Below are positions 53,592-59,827 of a stretch of 59,827 bases of DNA, in pieces. The number at the start of each line of letters is the position of its first letter. Within the stretch, counting starts at the first letter, position 1. The notes beneath the pieces were generated by a model, which searched no databases, was not told the DNA's origin, and was given only the letters and a program-made list of their open reading frames with translations. Origin of the DNA: Bacillales bacterium (GTDB lineage: Bacteria; Bacillota; Bacilli; Bacillales; DASSOY01); NCBI GenBank assembly GCA_035700025.1, contig DASSOY010000070.1, positions 1 to 59,827 of the forward strand, read 5' to 3'. Made by a program: the position numbers and the translations under genes.

Positions 53592-53626
53592 AAGACCTTA
53601 AATCGAATCGATTTAAGGTCTTTTTC
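53592..53626 (+). terminator. Terminator of rplM-rpsI
   Basis: A perfect 12-bp stem (53594-53605 with 53609-53620) with a 3-base loop is followed by five T residues. Confidence 0.94.
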
Positions 53627-53698
53627 ATTTGGAAATTTAAATTGCGTGCATGAACCTCTCTGACCTGTCGAAACTAAGGGGAAAAGGAAAGAGAGGGG

Positions 53699-54142
53699 AT
53701 GCGATTGAACGTCATCACGTCTTTTACGGAAAAACAACGGCATAAACAAGTGGAATTCGAGCGGAAAGTGTTGCGCGATTTGTCGTTTACCGAAATTGAA
53801 AAAACGGTCGAGTTGACGTTTTCGCCGTATTTAAAAACGACTTCGGGCTATCAGTCGCCGCTTGAAGAAGTTTGCGTCGATTACGCGGTGGAAGCTTTTT
53901 TGCTCGGGGCCTCTTACAGCCGGCTCGGTTATTACGGGGAGCCGATCGAACAGGTCGAGAAAAAAAGCCGCGAAGCCAAGAAGAAACTCACCGACGACTT
54001 GTATGACTATTGGACGTACTGGAGCCACGCCGACGAGCTGATGCTCGAATCGATCTACACCGCTTCGGAATTGTACGTCGATCAATGGTGGCGCAACGGA
54101 TTCGAAACCGGCGAAAAACGTTACCGGCTTCGCCTTCACTAA
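53699..54142 (+). CDS. YbaK-like DUF2521 protein
   Basis: This 147-residue soluble protein resembles Bacillus YbaK (DUF2521), encoded between rpsI and cwlD. It is rich in charged helices and has no signal or membrane segment. The C-terminal WWRNGFETGEKRYRLRLH block is the most family-like part. Function is unknown. The ATG at 53699 directly abuts GAGAGGGG; a TTG at 53705 has better spacing. Confidence 0.75.
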   Translation: MRLNVITSFTEKQRHKQVEFERKVLRDLSFTEIEKTVELTFSPYLKTTSGYQSPLEEVCVDYAVEAFLLGASYSRLGYYGEPIEQVEKKSREAKKKLTDDLYDYWTYWSHADELMLESIYTASELYVDQWWRNGFETGEKRYRLRLH

Positions 54143-54172
54143 TCATATTTGTCTCCCTTGTCCCATATATAT
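54143..54172 (+). promoter_or_regulatory. Candidate sigma-E promoter of cwlD
   Basis: TCATATTT (54143-54150) and CATATATAT (54164-54172) match the sigma-E pattern (kmATATT, about 14 bases, CATACAnT) with two departures in the -10. Mother-cell expression of cwlD from sigma-E is known in B. subtilis. Confidence 0.6.
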
Positions 54173-54199
54173 GTACAAACACACAAGGGGAGACGGCCA

Positions 54200-54922
54200 G
54201 TGAAAGCCTATTGGAAACCGACCGCGATGATTGCAGGGGCACTCATACTTGTTTTCATTATTTTTTATCAAGTGGAGTTTCACGATTCCCATTCCGATTT
54301 GTCTTGGAAAACGCCGCTTTCGGGCAAAGTGATTGTGCTTGACGCCGGTCATGGGGGACCGGATGGAGGAGCCGTAGGCAAAGGGGATGTCACGGAGAAA
54401 GACATTGCTCTGGCGATCTCCCATCAAGTGAAACATTATTTGCAGCAAGCCGGTGCGCTCGTGCTCATGACGAGAGAAGTCGACAAAGACTTGGCCGATG
54501 AAAACAATGAAGACTATAGCCGGCGAAAAACTCGCGATTTGCGGCAAAGGGTCGCTTTCGTGAAACAAACGAAGCCCGATTTGCTCATCAGCATTCATTT
54601 AAACGCGATTCCTTCACCAAGGTGGAGAGGGGCGCAGACTTTTTTTGATCCACATATGGCGGATAGCGAAAAGGTGGCCAAATTCATCCAAGATTCTCTT
54701 CGCTACCACCTTGAAAACACTGACCGCTATGCAAAAGCGATCAGCAACATATATTTGTTGAAGACGGTCGATGTTCCCGCAGCACTTGTCGAAGTCGGAT
54801 TTTTGTCCAATCCGGAAGAGACGGATTTACTGAAGACGGAAAACTATCAATATCAGGTGGCCGCGTCGATCTATCAAGGCATCATGCGCTATTACGGCAA
54901 AGAACCCGTTCCGGAACAGTAG
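54200..54922 (+). CDS. cwlD: Germination-specific N-acetylmuramoyl-L-alanine amidase CwlD
   Basis: CwlD (240 residues) with PdaA makes muramic delta-lactam in spore cortex, the mark read by germination lytic enzymes. An N-terminal membrane anchor (about 7-26) precedes the Amidase_3 domain; zinc ligands are in LDAGHGG (about 50-56), E73 and SIHLNA, and the catalytic glutamate is in VEVGFLSNPEE. GTG start after AGGGGAG. A terminator-like inverted repeat overlaps its end. Confidence 0.95.
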   Translation: MKAYWKPTAMIAGALILVFIIFYQVEFHDSHSDLSWKTPLSGKVIVLDAGHGGPDGGAVGKGDVTEKDIALAISHQVKHYLQQAGALVLMTREVDKDLADENNEDYSRRKTRDLRQRVAFVKQTKPDLLISIHLNAIPSPRWRGAQTFFDPHMADSEKVAKFIQDSLRYHLENTDRYAKAISNIYLLKTVDVPAALVEVGFLSNPEETDLLKTENYQYQVAASIYQGIMRYYGKEPVPEQ

Positions 54923-54934
54923 GAACGGGTTTTG
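54903..54934 (+). terminator. Terminator overlapping the cwlD stop
   Basis: AACCCGTTCC (54903-54912) pairs perfectly with GGAACGGGTT (54922-54931), followed by only a short T run. Confidence 0.65.
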
Positions 54935-54945
54935 GCGGCTATCTA

Positions 54946-54954
54946 TGTTATACT
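54946..54954 (+). promoter_or_regulatory. Extended -10 promoter of salA
   Basis: TGTTATACT, an extended -10 element, lies 41 bases before the salA start. No good -35 is seen. Confidence 0.45.
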
Positions 54955-54995
54955 GTTAACGGAAAAAACAATGGGCTAAAAGGTGGGATGTACCT

Positions 54996-56051
54996 ATGTT
55001 GAACGAAGAGACGGTACGCGAGCAACTGAAAAGTGTACAAGACCCTGATTTACATAAAAGCCTCGTCGAAACTGGCGGCATTCGCGAGGTCAAGATCAAA
55101 GAAGGTTACGTCGGTTTGAAAATCGCACTCGCGCAAATCAATACTGCCGAACAAATGCAAGTGCAGCAGGAAATTGTCAATAAGCTGAAAAGCGCGGGTG
55201 CCGATTCGGTCGGTCTCCGCTTTGAAGCGTTGAGTGAGGAAGAACTCGACAAGTTCGGGGGGATAGCCGAGGAAGAAGAGGATGACGGCTCATTGCTGAC
55301 GAAAGGCAGCAAGACGACATTCATTGCCGTTGCGAGCGGGAAAGGCGGCGTCGGGAAATCGACGGTGACGGTGAACTTGGCAACCGCGTTGCAGCGGCTC
55401 GGGAAGAAAGTCGGGATTGTCGATGCCGACATTTACGGGTTCAGCGTGCCGGACATGATGGGGATCGAAACCCGTCCGCGAGTGGAAGGAAATAAAATTT
55501 TCCCTGTCGAGCGTTTCGGCGTCAAAGTGATTTCGATGGGCTTTTTCGTCGAAGACAATTCCCCGGTCATTTGGCGCGGACCGATGCTCGGTAAAATGTT
55601 GAACAATTTCTTCAACGAAGTGGAGTGGGGCGACCTCGACTATTTGCTGCTCGATTTGCCCCCGGGTACGGGAGATATGGCGCTCGATGTGCATACGATG
55701 CTGCCTTCTTGCAAGGAAATCATCGTGACGACGCCGCACGCAACCGCTGCTTTCGTCGCTGCACGCGCCGGCGCGATGGCTTTGAAGACGGAGCATGAAA
55801 TTATCGGCGTCGTTGAAAATATGGCTTATTTCGAGAGCGAATTGACCGGGGAAAAAGAGTACGTGTTCGGCAAAGGCGGAGGCGAGAAGCTGAGCGAGGA
55901 ATTGAACACGGAATTGCTCGGACAAGTTCCGCTTGCGCAGCCGGCCGAGCGGGAGGACGGTACGTTCGCTCCCGGCGTTTACGAGGAAGACGAGCCGATC
56001 GGCAAGATTTATCGCGAAATCGCGGAAAAAGTGGCCGCAAAAGCCGAATAG
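54996..56051 (+). CDS. salA: Mrp/SalA-family P-loop ATPase
   Basis: This 351-residue protein has an N-terminal MIP18-like domain (1-85), then an acidic linker and a Mrp/Nbp35 ATPase domain with the deviant Walker A SGKGGVGKST (about 114-123). The C-terminal CxxC that holds an Fe-S cluster in Mrp/ApbC is absent; ENMAYFESELTGEKEYVF stands in its place. That fits SalA, the scoC repressor of B. subtilis, rather than an Fe-S carrier. AAGGTGGG precedes the ATG. The position between cwlD and gerD is the B. subtilis one. Confidence 0.92.
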   Translation: MLNEETVREQLKSVQDPDLHKSLVETGGIREVKIKEGYVGLKIALAQINTAEQMQVQQEIVNKLKSAGADSVGLRFEALSEEELDKFGGIAEEEEDDGSLLTKGSKTTFIAVASGKGGVGKSTVTVNLATALQRLGKKVGIVDADIYGFSVPDMMGIETRPRVEGNKIFPVERFGVKVISMGFFVEDNSPVIWRGPMLGKMLNNFFNEVEWGDLDYLLLDLPPGTGDMALDVHTMLPSCKEIIVTTPHATAAFVAARAGAMALKTEHEIIGVVENMAYFESELTGEKEYVFGKGGGEKLSEELNTELLGQVPLAQPAEREDGTFAPGVYEEDEPIGKIYREIAEKVAAKAE

Positions 56052-56061
56052 GACGAGAAAA

Positions 56062-56094
56062 AAGGCCTCTCACGAATGCGAGAGGTCATTTTTT
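56062..56094. terminator. Bidirectional terminator between salA and gerD
   Basis: CCTCTC (56066-56071) pairs with GAGAGG (56080-56085), flanked by A-run and T-run, so it can stop transcripts from either side of these convergent genes. Confidence 0.85.
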
Positions 56095-56096
56095 CG

Positions 56097-56741
56097 TTAT
56101 TGGGAAGTTTGCTGCTGGCCGCCGCTGCCGCCACCGCCGGATTGTTGTTGCTGTGATTGTGCTTGCTGGCCAGTCGTTCCTTTGTTGACTTCTTCGTTGA
56201 CGACTTGTCTTAAGATTGAAGCGATGCGTGCCTGAAACAGCGGACTTTGAAACGATTGGGCGATCTCTTTTTGCATTTGTTTCCGGTATTTTTGCGATTT
56301 CATGAGCTGCAAAAACTGCTGATCCATTTCGGGACTTTGCAAAATGGTCATCATCATGTCTTGGTATTTCGGGTCCTGCATTAAATCCATCAGCATTTGC
56401 TTGTTTTGTTTCATCATCGTCGTTGCTAACTGCTTGGAGAATTTCGGATCTTTCAGCAGTTTTTTCAAATATTTCTTGCCTTCGTCCGACGTGAACGTAT
56501 CCTCAATCGTTTTTTTTACAAACTCCCTGTCCATCAGCAACTGCGCGCGCATTCCGGGATCGGACAACACGTCGCGAATCGCTTGTTTTCCCTCGTCCGT
56601 TTTCAACAGATCGACCATCATTCTTTTCGTCTCCTGATAGTCCATCTGATTCCCTCCTTGGGCGTTCGTAGCCGCGCCAGAGCATCCGGACGGAATCAAG
56701 AAAAGAACACTGGCCGCTAACAAGATCAGCCGTGTTTTCAT
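56097..56741 (-). CDS. gerD: Spore germination lipoprotein GerD
   Basis: GerD (214 residues) is an inner-spore-membrane lipoprotein that clusters germinant receptors into the germinosome. The signal peptide ends in a lipobox LIPSGC (cysteine at 20). The middle (35-170) is a series of charged, methionine-rich helices; the tail is Gln/Gly-rich. On the minus strand, AAGGAAGGACC precedes the ATG. A sigma-G promoter lies upstream. Confidence 0.96.
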   Translation of the reverse strand: MKTRLILLAASVLFLIPSGCSGAATNAQGGNQMDYQETKRMMVDLLKTDEGKQAIRDVLSDPGMRAQLLMDREFVKKTIEDTFTSDEGKKYLKKLLKDPKFSKQLATTMMKQNKQMLMDLMQDPKYQDMMMTILQSPEMDQQFLQLMKSQKYRKQMQKEIAQSFQSPLFQARIASILRQVVNEEVNKGTTGQQAQSQQQQSGGGGSGGQQQTSQ

Positions 56742-56778
56742 ATGAGGTCCTTCCTTTCCAATTCAAATTCCTTATGAT

Positions 56779-56808
56779 TAATATGAGAGGCACGAGCCGC
56801 AATTATTC
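56779..56808 (-). promoter_or_regulatory. Sigma-G promoter of gerD
   Basis: On the minus strand GAATA (56804-56808) and CATATTA (56779-56785) are separated by 18 bases, a full match to the sigma-G pattern GHATR-(17-18)-CATWHTA. Forespore expression of gerD is known in B. subtilis. Confidence 0.82.
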
Positions 56809-56849
56809 CGCAGTGGGAAAGGGGATCGGTGGTAATTTCGTCCGGCGGT

Positions 56850-56858
56850 TGGTACAAT
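56850..56858 (+). promoter_or_regulatory. Candidate extended -10 for kbaA
   Basis: TGGTACAAT fits an extended -10, 38 bases before the kbaA start. No convincing -35. Confidence 0.35.
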
Positions 56859-56896
56859 CATATCGGAATGAATTCGAAGCGTTTGGAGGACCGGAT

Positions 56897-57490
56897 GTGA
56901 AGATCAGGAATTGGCTTTTCTTGTTTTTTTCTACGCTTTTGATCGGCGGCGTCATCGGTGCGGTTTTGGGCGTCGCATTCAACTGGTCGCTGTTCACCAG
57001 CGGCGGGGCTGTCAATTTTATCATAGGCGTTTTGGAAGTGTTTGGTTTCGGCTGCATGTTCAGCGTCATCAGCCAAATGGGGTTTTTCGCCTATTTGACC
57101 GTACACCGTTTCGGGATCGGCATGTTCCGTTCACCTTCATTATGGAACGGCATCCTCGCGGTGTTGACCGCATTTGTGTTGTTCGACTTGTTTTACTTTC
57201 GGTTCATCGCTTTTCGCGAACCGGGGGAGTCGCCGCTGCGTTTCATGCTGTTGCCGCTGTTTTTGTTTTTGTACAGCTGGTGGGTTTCCGTGCGCAAACG
57301 TAAAGAAACGAACCGGACGGCATTTTTGCCAACGTTGTTTTTCATGGTCGTCGTTACGGTCCTGGAATGGTATTATCCATTAAAAACGAACTCCGACTGG
57401 ATGTGGATCGTCGGTGCGGTGCTGCTCGCCTGCAACACGTGGCAAGTGTTGGTTTTGCACCGGCTGCTGGGCCAACCGAAACAATCTTGA
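56897..57490 (+). CDS. kbaA: KinB-signalling pathway activation protein KbaA
   Basis: KbaA (197 residues) is a membrane protein that activates the sporulation kinase KinB in B. subtilis. Six hydrophobic segments span about 5-190 with few soluble loops. GTG start six bases after GGAGGA; a longer open frame from 56732 has no ribosome site and crosses the gerD promoter. It is divergent from gerD and convergent with pdaB. Confidence 0.9.
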   Translation: MKIRNWLFLFFSTLLIGGVIGAVLGVAFNWSLFTSGGAVNFIIGVLEVFGFGCMFSVISQMGFFAYLTVHRFGIGMFRSPSLWNGILAVLTAFVLFDLFYFRFIAFREPGESPLRFMLLPLFLFLYSWWVSVRKRKETNRTAFLPTLFFMVVVTVLEWYYPLKTNSDWMWIVGAVLLACNTWQVLVLHRLLGQPKQS

Positions 57491-57492
57491 TC

Positions 57493-57545
57493 GAAAAAAA
57501 GCAACCCCGCGGCGGCTTTTCGCACGTGAAAGGTTGCTCTTTTTG
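57493..57545. terminator. Bidirectional terminator between kbaA and pdaB
   Basis: AGCAACC (57500-57506) pairs with GGTTGCT (57532-57538), with A-run before and T-run after, and a smaller hairpin in the loop. Confidence 0.83.
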
Positions 57546-57550
57546 TGTCG

Positions 57551-58312
57551 TTATTTAACAAGCCGGGATTCGGTATGCGCGTTTTGGAGCAAATCGGAAA
57601 CCGTTTCGAAGGCGTAACCTTCGTCTTTTAAAGCATCAATGAGTGCCGGCAGCGCCTCGGCCGTCAGTTTCGCTGAATCCGAGGCATGCATGCGAATAAT
57701 CGCGCCCGGGGAGACGTTTTCAGTCACGTTTTCGAGGATTTCTTTCTCGCTTGAGGCTGACACATCGCCGGCATCAACGCTGGAAGCAATGACTGTGTAA
57801 TGCATCGCCTGAGCGGTGCGCAGCATTTGTTCATTATATTTTTGATTTGGCGGCCGGAAGAGTGTCACGGTTTTTCCGGTCGCTTTTTCAATCGCTTCCC
57901 TGGCGAGCATCATGTCGTTTTGAATACTTCGGGCGTCCATGCTGCGGTAATTTTTGTGGCCATAGCCGTGCGAAGCGATTTCATGTCCGCCTTTGACGAT
58001 TTTCTTGGCCAGGTCCGGGTGGTGTTCGGCCCATGACCCTGATAGGAAAAAAGTGGCGTGCACACCTTCTTCTTTGAGAACTTTTAAGATGGGTACCACA
58101 AGTGTATCGCCCCATCCGACATCAAACGTCAGAGCGATTTGCCGTTTGTTTGTCTCGACTTGCGCAACTGCATGAGGTTCCGATTTCGTCGTGGTGAAGG
58201 CGAGGTTTTCACGGCTGTTCACCGAGGCGATCGCCGCCGCCAGGAAACCGCATAAGATCACAAGAAAAGTTTGCTTCACCTTCTTGCCGTTAATCACCCA
58301 AATCAGATTCAC
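57551..58312 (-). CDS. pdaB: Polysaccharide deacetylase family sporulation protein PdaB
   Basis: PdaB (253 residues) is needed for late spore stability in B. subtilis. A signal/anchor helix lies at about 13-31. The NodB domain has TFDVGWGD in place of the usual TFDDG, so the second aspartate is missing; PdaB of B. subtilis also has a changed residue there (TFDISW, recalled). HGYGH metal ligands, FRPP and MHASDSA are present. Enzyme activity is thus uncertain. I chose the GTG at 58312, nine bases after GAGAGGGG; the ATG at 58339 lies inside the promoter. Confidence 0.9.
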   Translation of the reverse strand: MNLIWVINGKKVKQTFLVILCGFLAAAIASVNSRENLAFTTTKSEPHAVAQVETNKRQIALTFDVGWGDTLVVPILKVLKEEGVHATFFLSGSWAEHHPDLAKKIVKGGHEIASHGYGHKNYRSMDARSIQNDMMLAREAIEKATGKTVTLFRPPNQKYNEQMLRTAQAMHYTVIASSVDAGDVSASSEKEILENVTENVSPGAIIRMHASDSAKLTAEALPALIDALKDEGYAFETVSDLLQNAHTESRLVK

Positions 58313-58337
58313 GATGACAAGCCCCCTCTCTTGCCAC

Positions 58338-58365
58338 ATTTTATGCCGCCATGGACAAGATATTC
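58338..58365 (-). promoter_or_regulatory. Candidate sigma-E promoter of pdaB
   Basis: On the minus strand GAATATC (58359-58365) and CATAAAAT (58338-58345) are separated by 13 bases, close to the sigma-E pattern. The -10 ends 25 bases before the chosen start. Confidence 0.6.
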
Positions 58366-58418
58366 ATAAATCGTTTTCCTTTCGGCGATACTAGCGGAAG
58401 TGAAAGAGGTGATCGTCT

Positions 58419-58634
58419 TTGTTGGGTGCATTATTTTCCGATAACGAATGCGAAGAACTTGTCTATATGATCAAAAAAGAAATGGAAGAATTGTTGTTCG
58501 ACCTCGAAGACGAGCGGATCGAAGGCATTGTAAAGAGGGCGATGGAGGAACGGTATCGCTTGATGTTTCGTCTTTTCAGCCGCTTTGCCTCCCCCGAAGA
58601 ATGCGGACGCTATTTGCGAACGTTCTCAACGTGA
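58419..58634 (+). CDS. Small conserved-type protein of unknown function
   Basis: This 71-residue protein is fully helical by pattern and has no signal or membrane segment. It has an acidic first half (ECEELVYMIKKEMEELLFDL) and a basic middle (IVKRAMEERYRLMFRLFSRF). I recall similar short proteins encoded near pdaB in Bacillales but cannot name a family. TTG start, with AGAGGTGAT six bases before; a second TTG follows at once. It is divergent from pdaB. GATACTA at 58387 could be its -10. Confidence 0.72.
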   Translation: MLGALFSDNECEELVYMIKKEMEELLFDLEDERIEGIVKRAMEERYRLMFRLFSRFASPEECGRYLRTFST

Positions 58635-58653
58635 ATCCTCGTTTATGGGAACG

Positions 58654-58692
58654 CTTTTCCGGGAATCGCATGTACTAATACGATCGGAAAAG
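58654..58692 (+). promoter_or_regulatory. Long hairpin before the HAD-like gene
   Basis: CTTTTCCG (58654-58661) pairs perfectly with CGGAAAAG (58685-58692), and ATCG (58665-58668) with CGAT (58681-58684), with a 3-base bulge and a 12-base loop. No T tract follows. The ribosome site GGGGGGA begins five bases after the stem. Confidence 0.6.
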
Positions 58693-58710
58693 GAATGGGG
58701 GGATCATCGC

Positions 58711-59376
58711 TTGGTTGAGCGAAAACGACGTCATTTCAAAGCGGTTATTTTTCAATTGGAAGAAATCGTCGCGCATACCACCCCGTTCGAGATCGAAGCT
58801 TGGATTGACTGCGCGCGGCAACTCGGCATTGCGAACGAGGATCTCGAAGACCGGATTTCGAGATGGGACAGCGTTAAGCTTGCCCGCTGGATGGTCGAAA
58901 CGGGTGAGGCCCGCGGAATGACTTCGGAAGACTTAATTGAACAAAAAGAGCGTATTTTCCTAGCTTCGCTCGGCCGTCTCACACCAAGGGACGTGTCTCC
59001 CGGCATCGCGCCTTTGCTGAAGAATTTGAAGAAAAACGGCATCCGCCTTTCGGCCGCATCCGCGCGTGTGAACGTTTCCGAAGCGATCGAACAGCTGGAA
59101 GTCGGAGATTTTTTCAATGACGTGGAAGACGGCGGAGGGGAAGCGGGTTTATTGAATCGAGTGGAAGCCGCTTGCGAGCGTCTCGGTGCGGACGTGCAGG
59201 AATGTATTGTGATCATTGATGCGGACGAAGCTCCTTTGGATGGGCGCGAAAGTGAGTGGCTCGTGATCGCCGTCGGGTGCAAAGACCCCGTGGAAGGGGC
59301 GGTATGGACGATCGAAAATACCGGTGAATTGACTTACGAAGCATTGAAGGAGATGTACGAAGAAGCGGCACACTGA
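58711..59376 (+). CDS. HAD-superfamily, beta-phosphoglucomutase-like pseudoenzyme
   Basis: This 221-residue protein follows the beta-phosphoglucomutase (HAD subclass I) plan: FKAVIFQLEEIVAHT at 9-23, a helical cap, then LTPRDVSPGIAPLLKNLKKN and IRLSAASARVNVSEAIEQLE. The motif I DxD is replaced by QxE (Q15, E17), so the phosphate-accepting aspartate is gone. The GKPxP lysine motif reads GGEAG, and the motif IV acidic pair is altered (IIDADEAP). It is likely inactive as a phosphatase or mutase and may be a binding protein. TTG start seven bases after GGGGGGA. Confidence 0.82.
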   Translation: MVERKRRHFKAVIFQLEEIVAHTTPFEIEAWIDCARQLGIANEDLEDRISRWDSVKLARWMVETGEARGMTSEDLIEQKERIFLASLGRLTPRDVSPGIAPLLKNLKKNGIRLSAASARVNVSEAIEQLEVGDFFNDVEDGGGEAGLLNRVEAACERLGADVQECIVIIDADEAPLDGRESEWLVIAVGCKDPVEGAVWTIENTGELTYEALKEMYEEAAH

Positions 59377-59393
59377 CAGGTGTAAAATGGCAG

Positions 59394-59422
59394 TTGACAT
59401 GGTTTTGCGGCCATGTTATATT
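59394..59422 (+). promoter_or_regulatory. rRNA operon promoter P1
   Basis: TTGACA (59394-59399), 17 bases, TATATT (59417-59422) with an extended TGT. Confidence 0.85.
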
Positions 59423-59450
59423 ATTTCATGCGCTGCAAGAGTGACGCATT

Positions 59451-59474
59451 CGGCGGCCGTACTTCGGACCGCCG
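59451..59474 (+). other. Hairpin between rRNA promoters P1 and P2
   Basis: CGGCGG (59451-59456) pairs with CCGCCG (59469-59474), with an inner CCG/CGG stem. The following CTTTCC is too poor in T for a clear terminator. Confidence 0.5.
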
Positions 59475-59493
59475 CTTTCCATGCGAAAAGCAA

Positions 59494-59522
59494 TTGACAT
59501 TCTCTTGCCGGCATGCTAAGAT
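59494..59522 (+). promoter_or_regulatory. rRNA operon promoter P2
   Basis: TTGACA (59494-59499), 17 bases, TAAGAT (59517-59522) with an extended TGC. Confidence 0.85.
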
Positions 59523-59583
59523 AGTCTTCCTGTCGATGAAGGCGGGAGGGCCTTGATTCTTGCTTCGGGACTTTTTAAAAGTA

Positions 59584-59613
59584 TTGACACTACCCGCGGA
59601 ATCATGGTATATT
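59584..59613 (+). promoter_or_regulatory. rRNA operon promoter P3
   Basis: TTGACA (59584-59589), 18 bases, TATATT (59608-59613) with an extended TGG. Confidence 0.87.
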
Positions 59614-59619
59614 AGAAAA

Positions 59620-59827
59620 GTCGCTGTTAGAAAGCGACGACGAAATTCCGACGCGAAACGAGACGTTTTGCGGATGACGAAAATGAAGGAAGTTGTTCCT
59701 TGAAAACTGAACAAAAAGCCAAGCGTGACGAGGAAACTCGTCGATTTAGAGATTGGATGTGAGAGGTTGGAGGTTGGATTTCCGGCTTTTCAGTTCTCGC
59801 AAAAGATCTCTTCCTTTAATCAAGCAA
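59620..59827 (+). other. Pre-16S rRNA leader (partial)
   Basis: The stretch after P3 has no coding frame worth calling. It has a 9-bp hairpin (CGCGAAACG/CGTTTTGCG near 59652-59672), a boxA-like TGTTCCTTGAAAACTGAAC (59694-59712) as in Bacillus rRNA leaders, a GACGAG-GAAA-CTCGTC hairpin (59728-59743), and GTTGGA-type repeats (59748-59780). The 16S gene should begin just beyond the window. Confidence 0.75.

Noticed and set aside
58313..58339. ATG at 58339 as start of pdaB
   Set aside because: It overlaps the sigma-E-like -10 and has no ribosome site; the GTG at 58312 has both spacing and alignment support.

Overview
This window is a core chromosomal segment of an endospore-forming member of the Bacillales (Bacillota). 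Gene order closely follows the Bacillus subtilis ctsR-rpoBC-S10-spc-alpha region, and the proteins read as close relatives of B. subtilis ones. Sporulation genes (sigH, cwlD, gerD, kbaA, pdaB) are present. Base composition looks moderate in GC by eye; it was not computed. A genus cannot be assigned from what is visible.

Layout: (1) 1-1182: end of an rRNA operon (5S) and nine co-oriented tRNA genes (Val-Thr-Lys-Leu-Gly-Leu-Arg-Pro-Ala), closed by a terminator. (2) 1295-1993: an mgtC-family membrane protein gene. (3) 2031-9169: a CtsR-controlled stress operon (ctsR-mcsA-mcsB-clpC), followed by radA and disA. (4) 9170-18118: yacL-ispD-ispF-gltX, a cysteine T-box, cysE-cysS-mrnC-rlmB-rae1, and sigH. 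(5) 18149-22348: rpmG-secE-nusG, rplK-rplA and rplJ-rplL with ribosomal-protein leader RNAs, and a methyltransferase gene. (6) 22350-34611: rpoB-rpoC-ybxF-rpsL-rpsG-fusA-tuf. (7) 34621-49321: the S10, spc and alpha clusters, including secY, adk and rpoA. (8) 49387-53626: ecfA1-ecfA2-ecfT-truA and rplM-rpsI. (9) 53699-58345: a sporulation/germination block. (10) 58419-59376: a small unknown protein and a HAD-like protein that has lost its catalytic residues. (11) 59394-59827: three tandem strong promoters and a pre-16S leader, the start of a second rRNA operon whose 16S gene lies outside the window. All genes read rightward except gerD and pdaB.

Most of the window encodes the transcription and translation machinery (RNA polymerase core, NusG, EF-G, EF-Tu, IF-1, about 35 ribosomal proteins, tRNAs) and its quality control (ClpC/McsB, Rae1, Mini-III, RlmB, TruA). 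SecE and SecY supply the protein translocon. The 3' end carries spore-cortex and germination functions with recognisable sigma-E and sigma-G promoters.

I see no mobile element, CRISPR array or phage module. The most unusual signals are (a) the HAD pseudoenzyme near the right end with a long hairpin next to its ribosome-binding site, (b) an S10-operon leader with mutually exclusive pairings, (c) structured spacers inside the ribosomal-protein operons (rplW-rplB, rplF-rplR, infA-rpmJ, rpsK-rpoA) and in front of rpoB, and (d) the absence of map between adk and infA.
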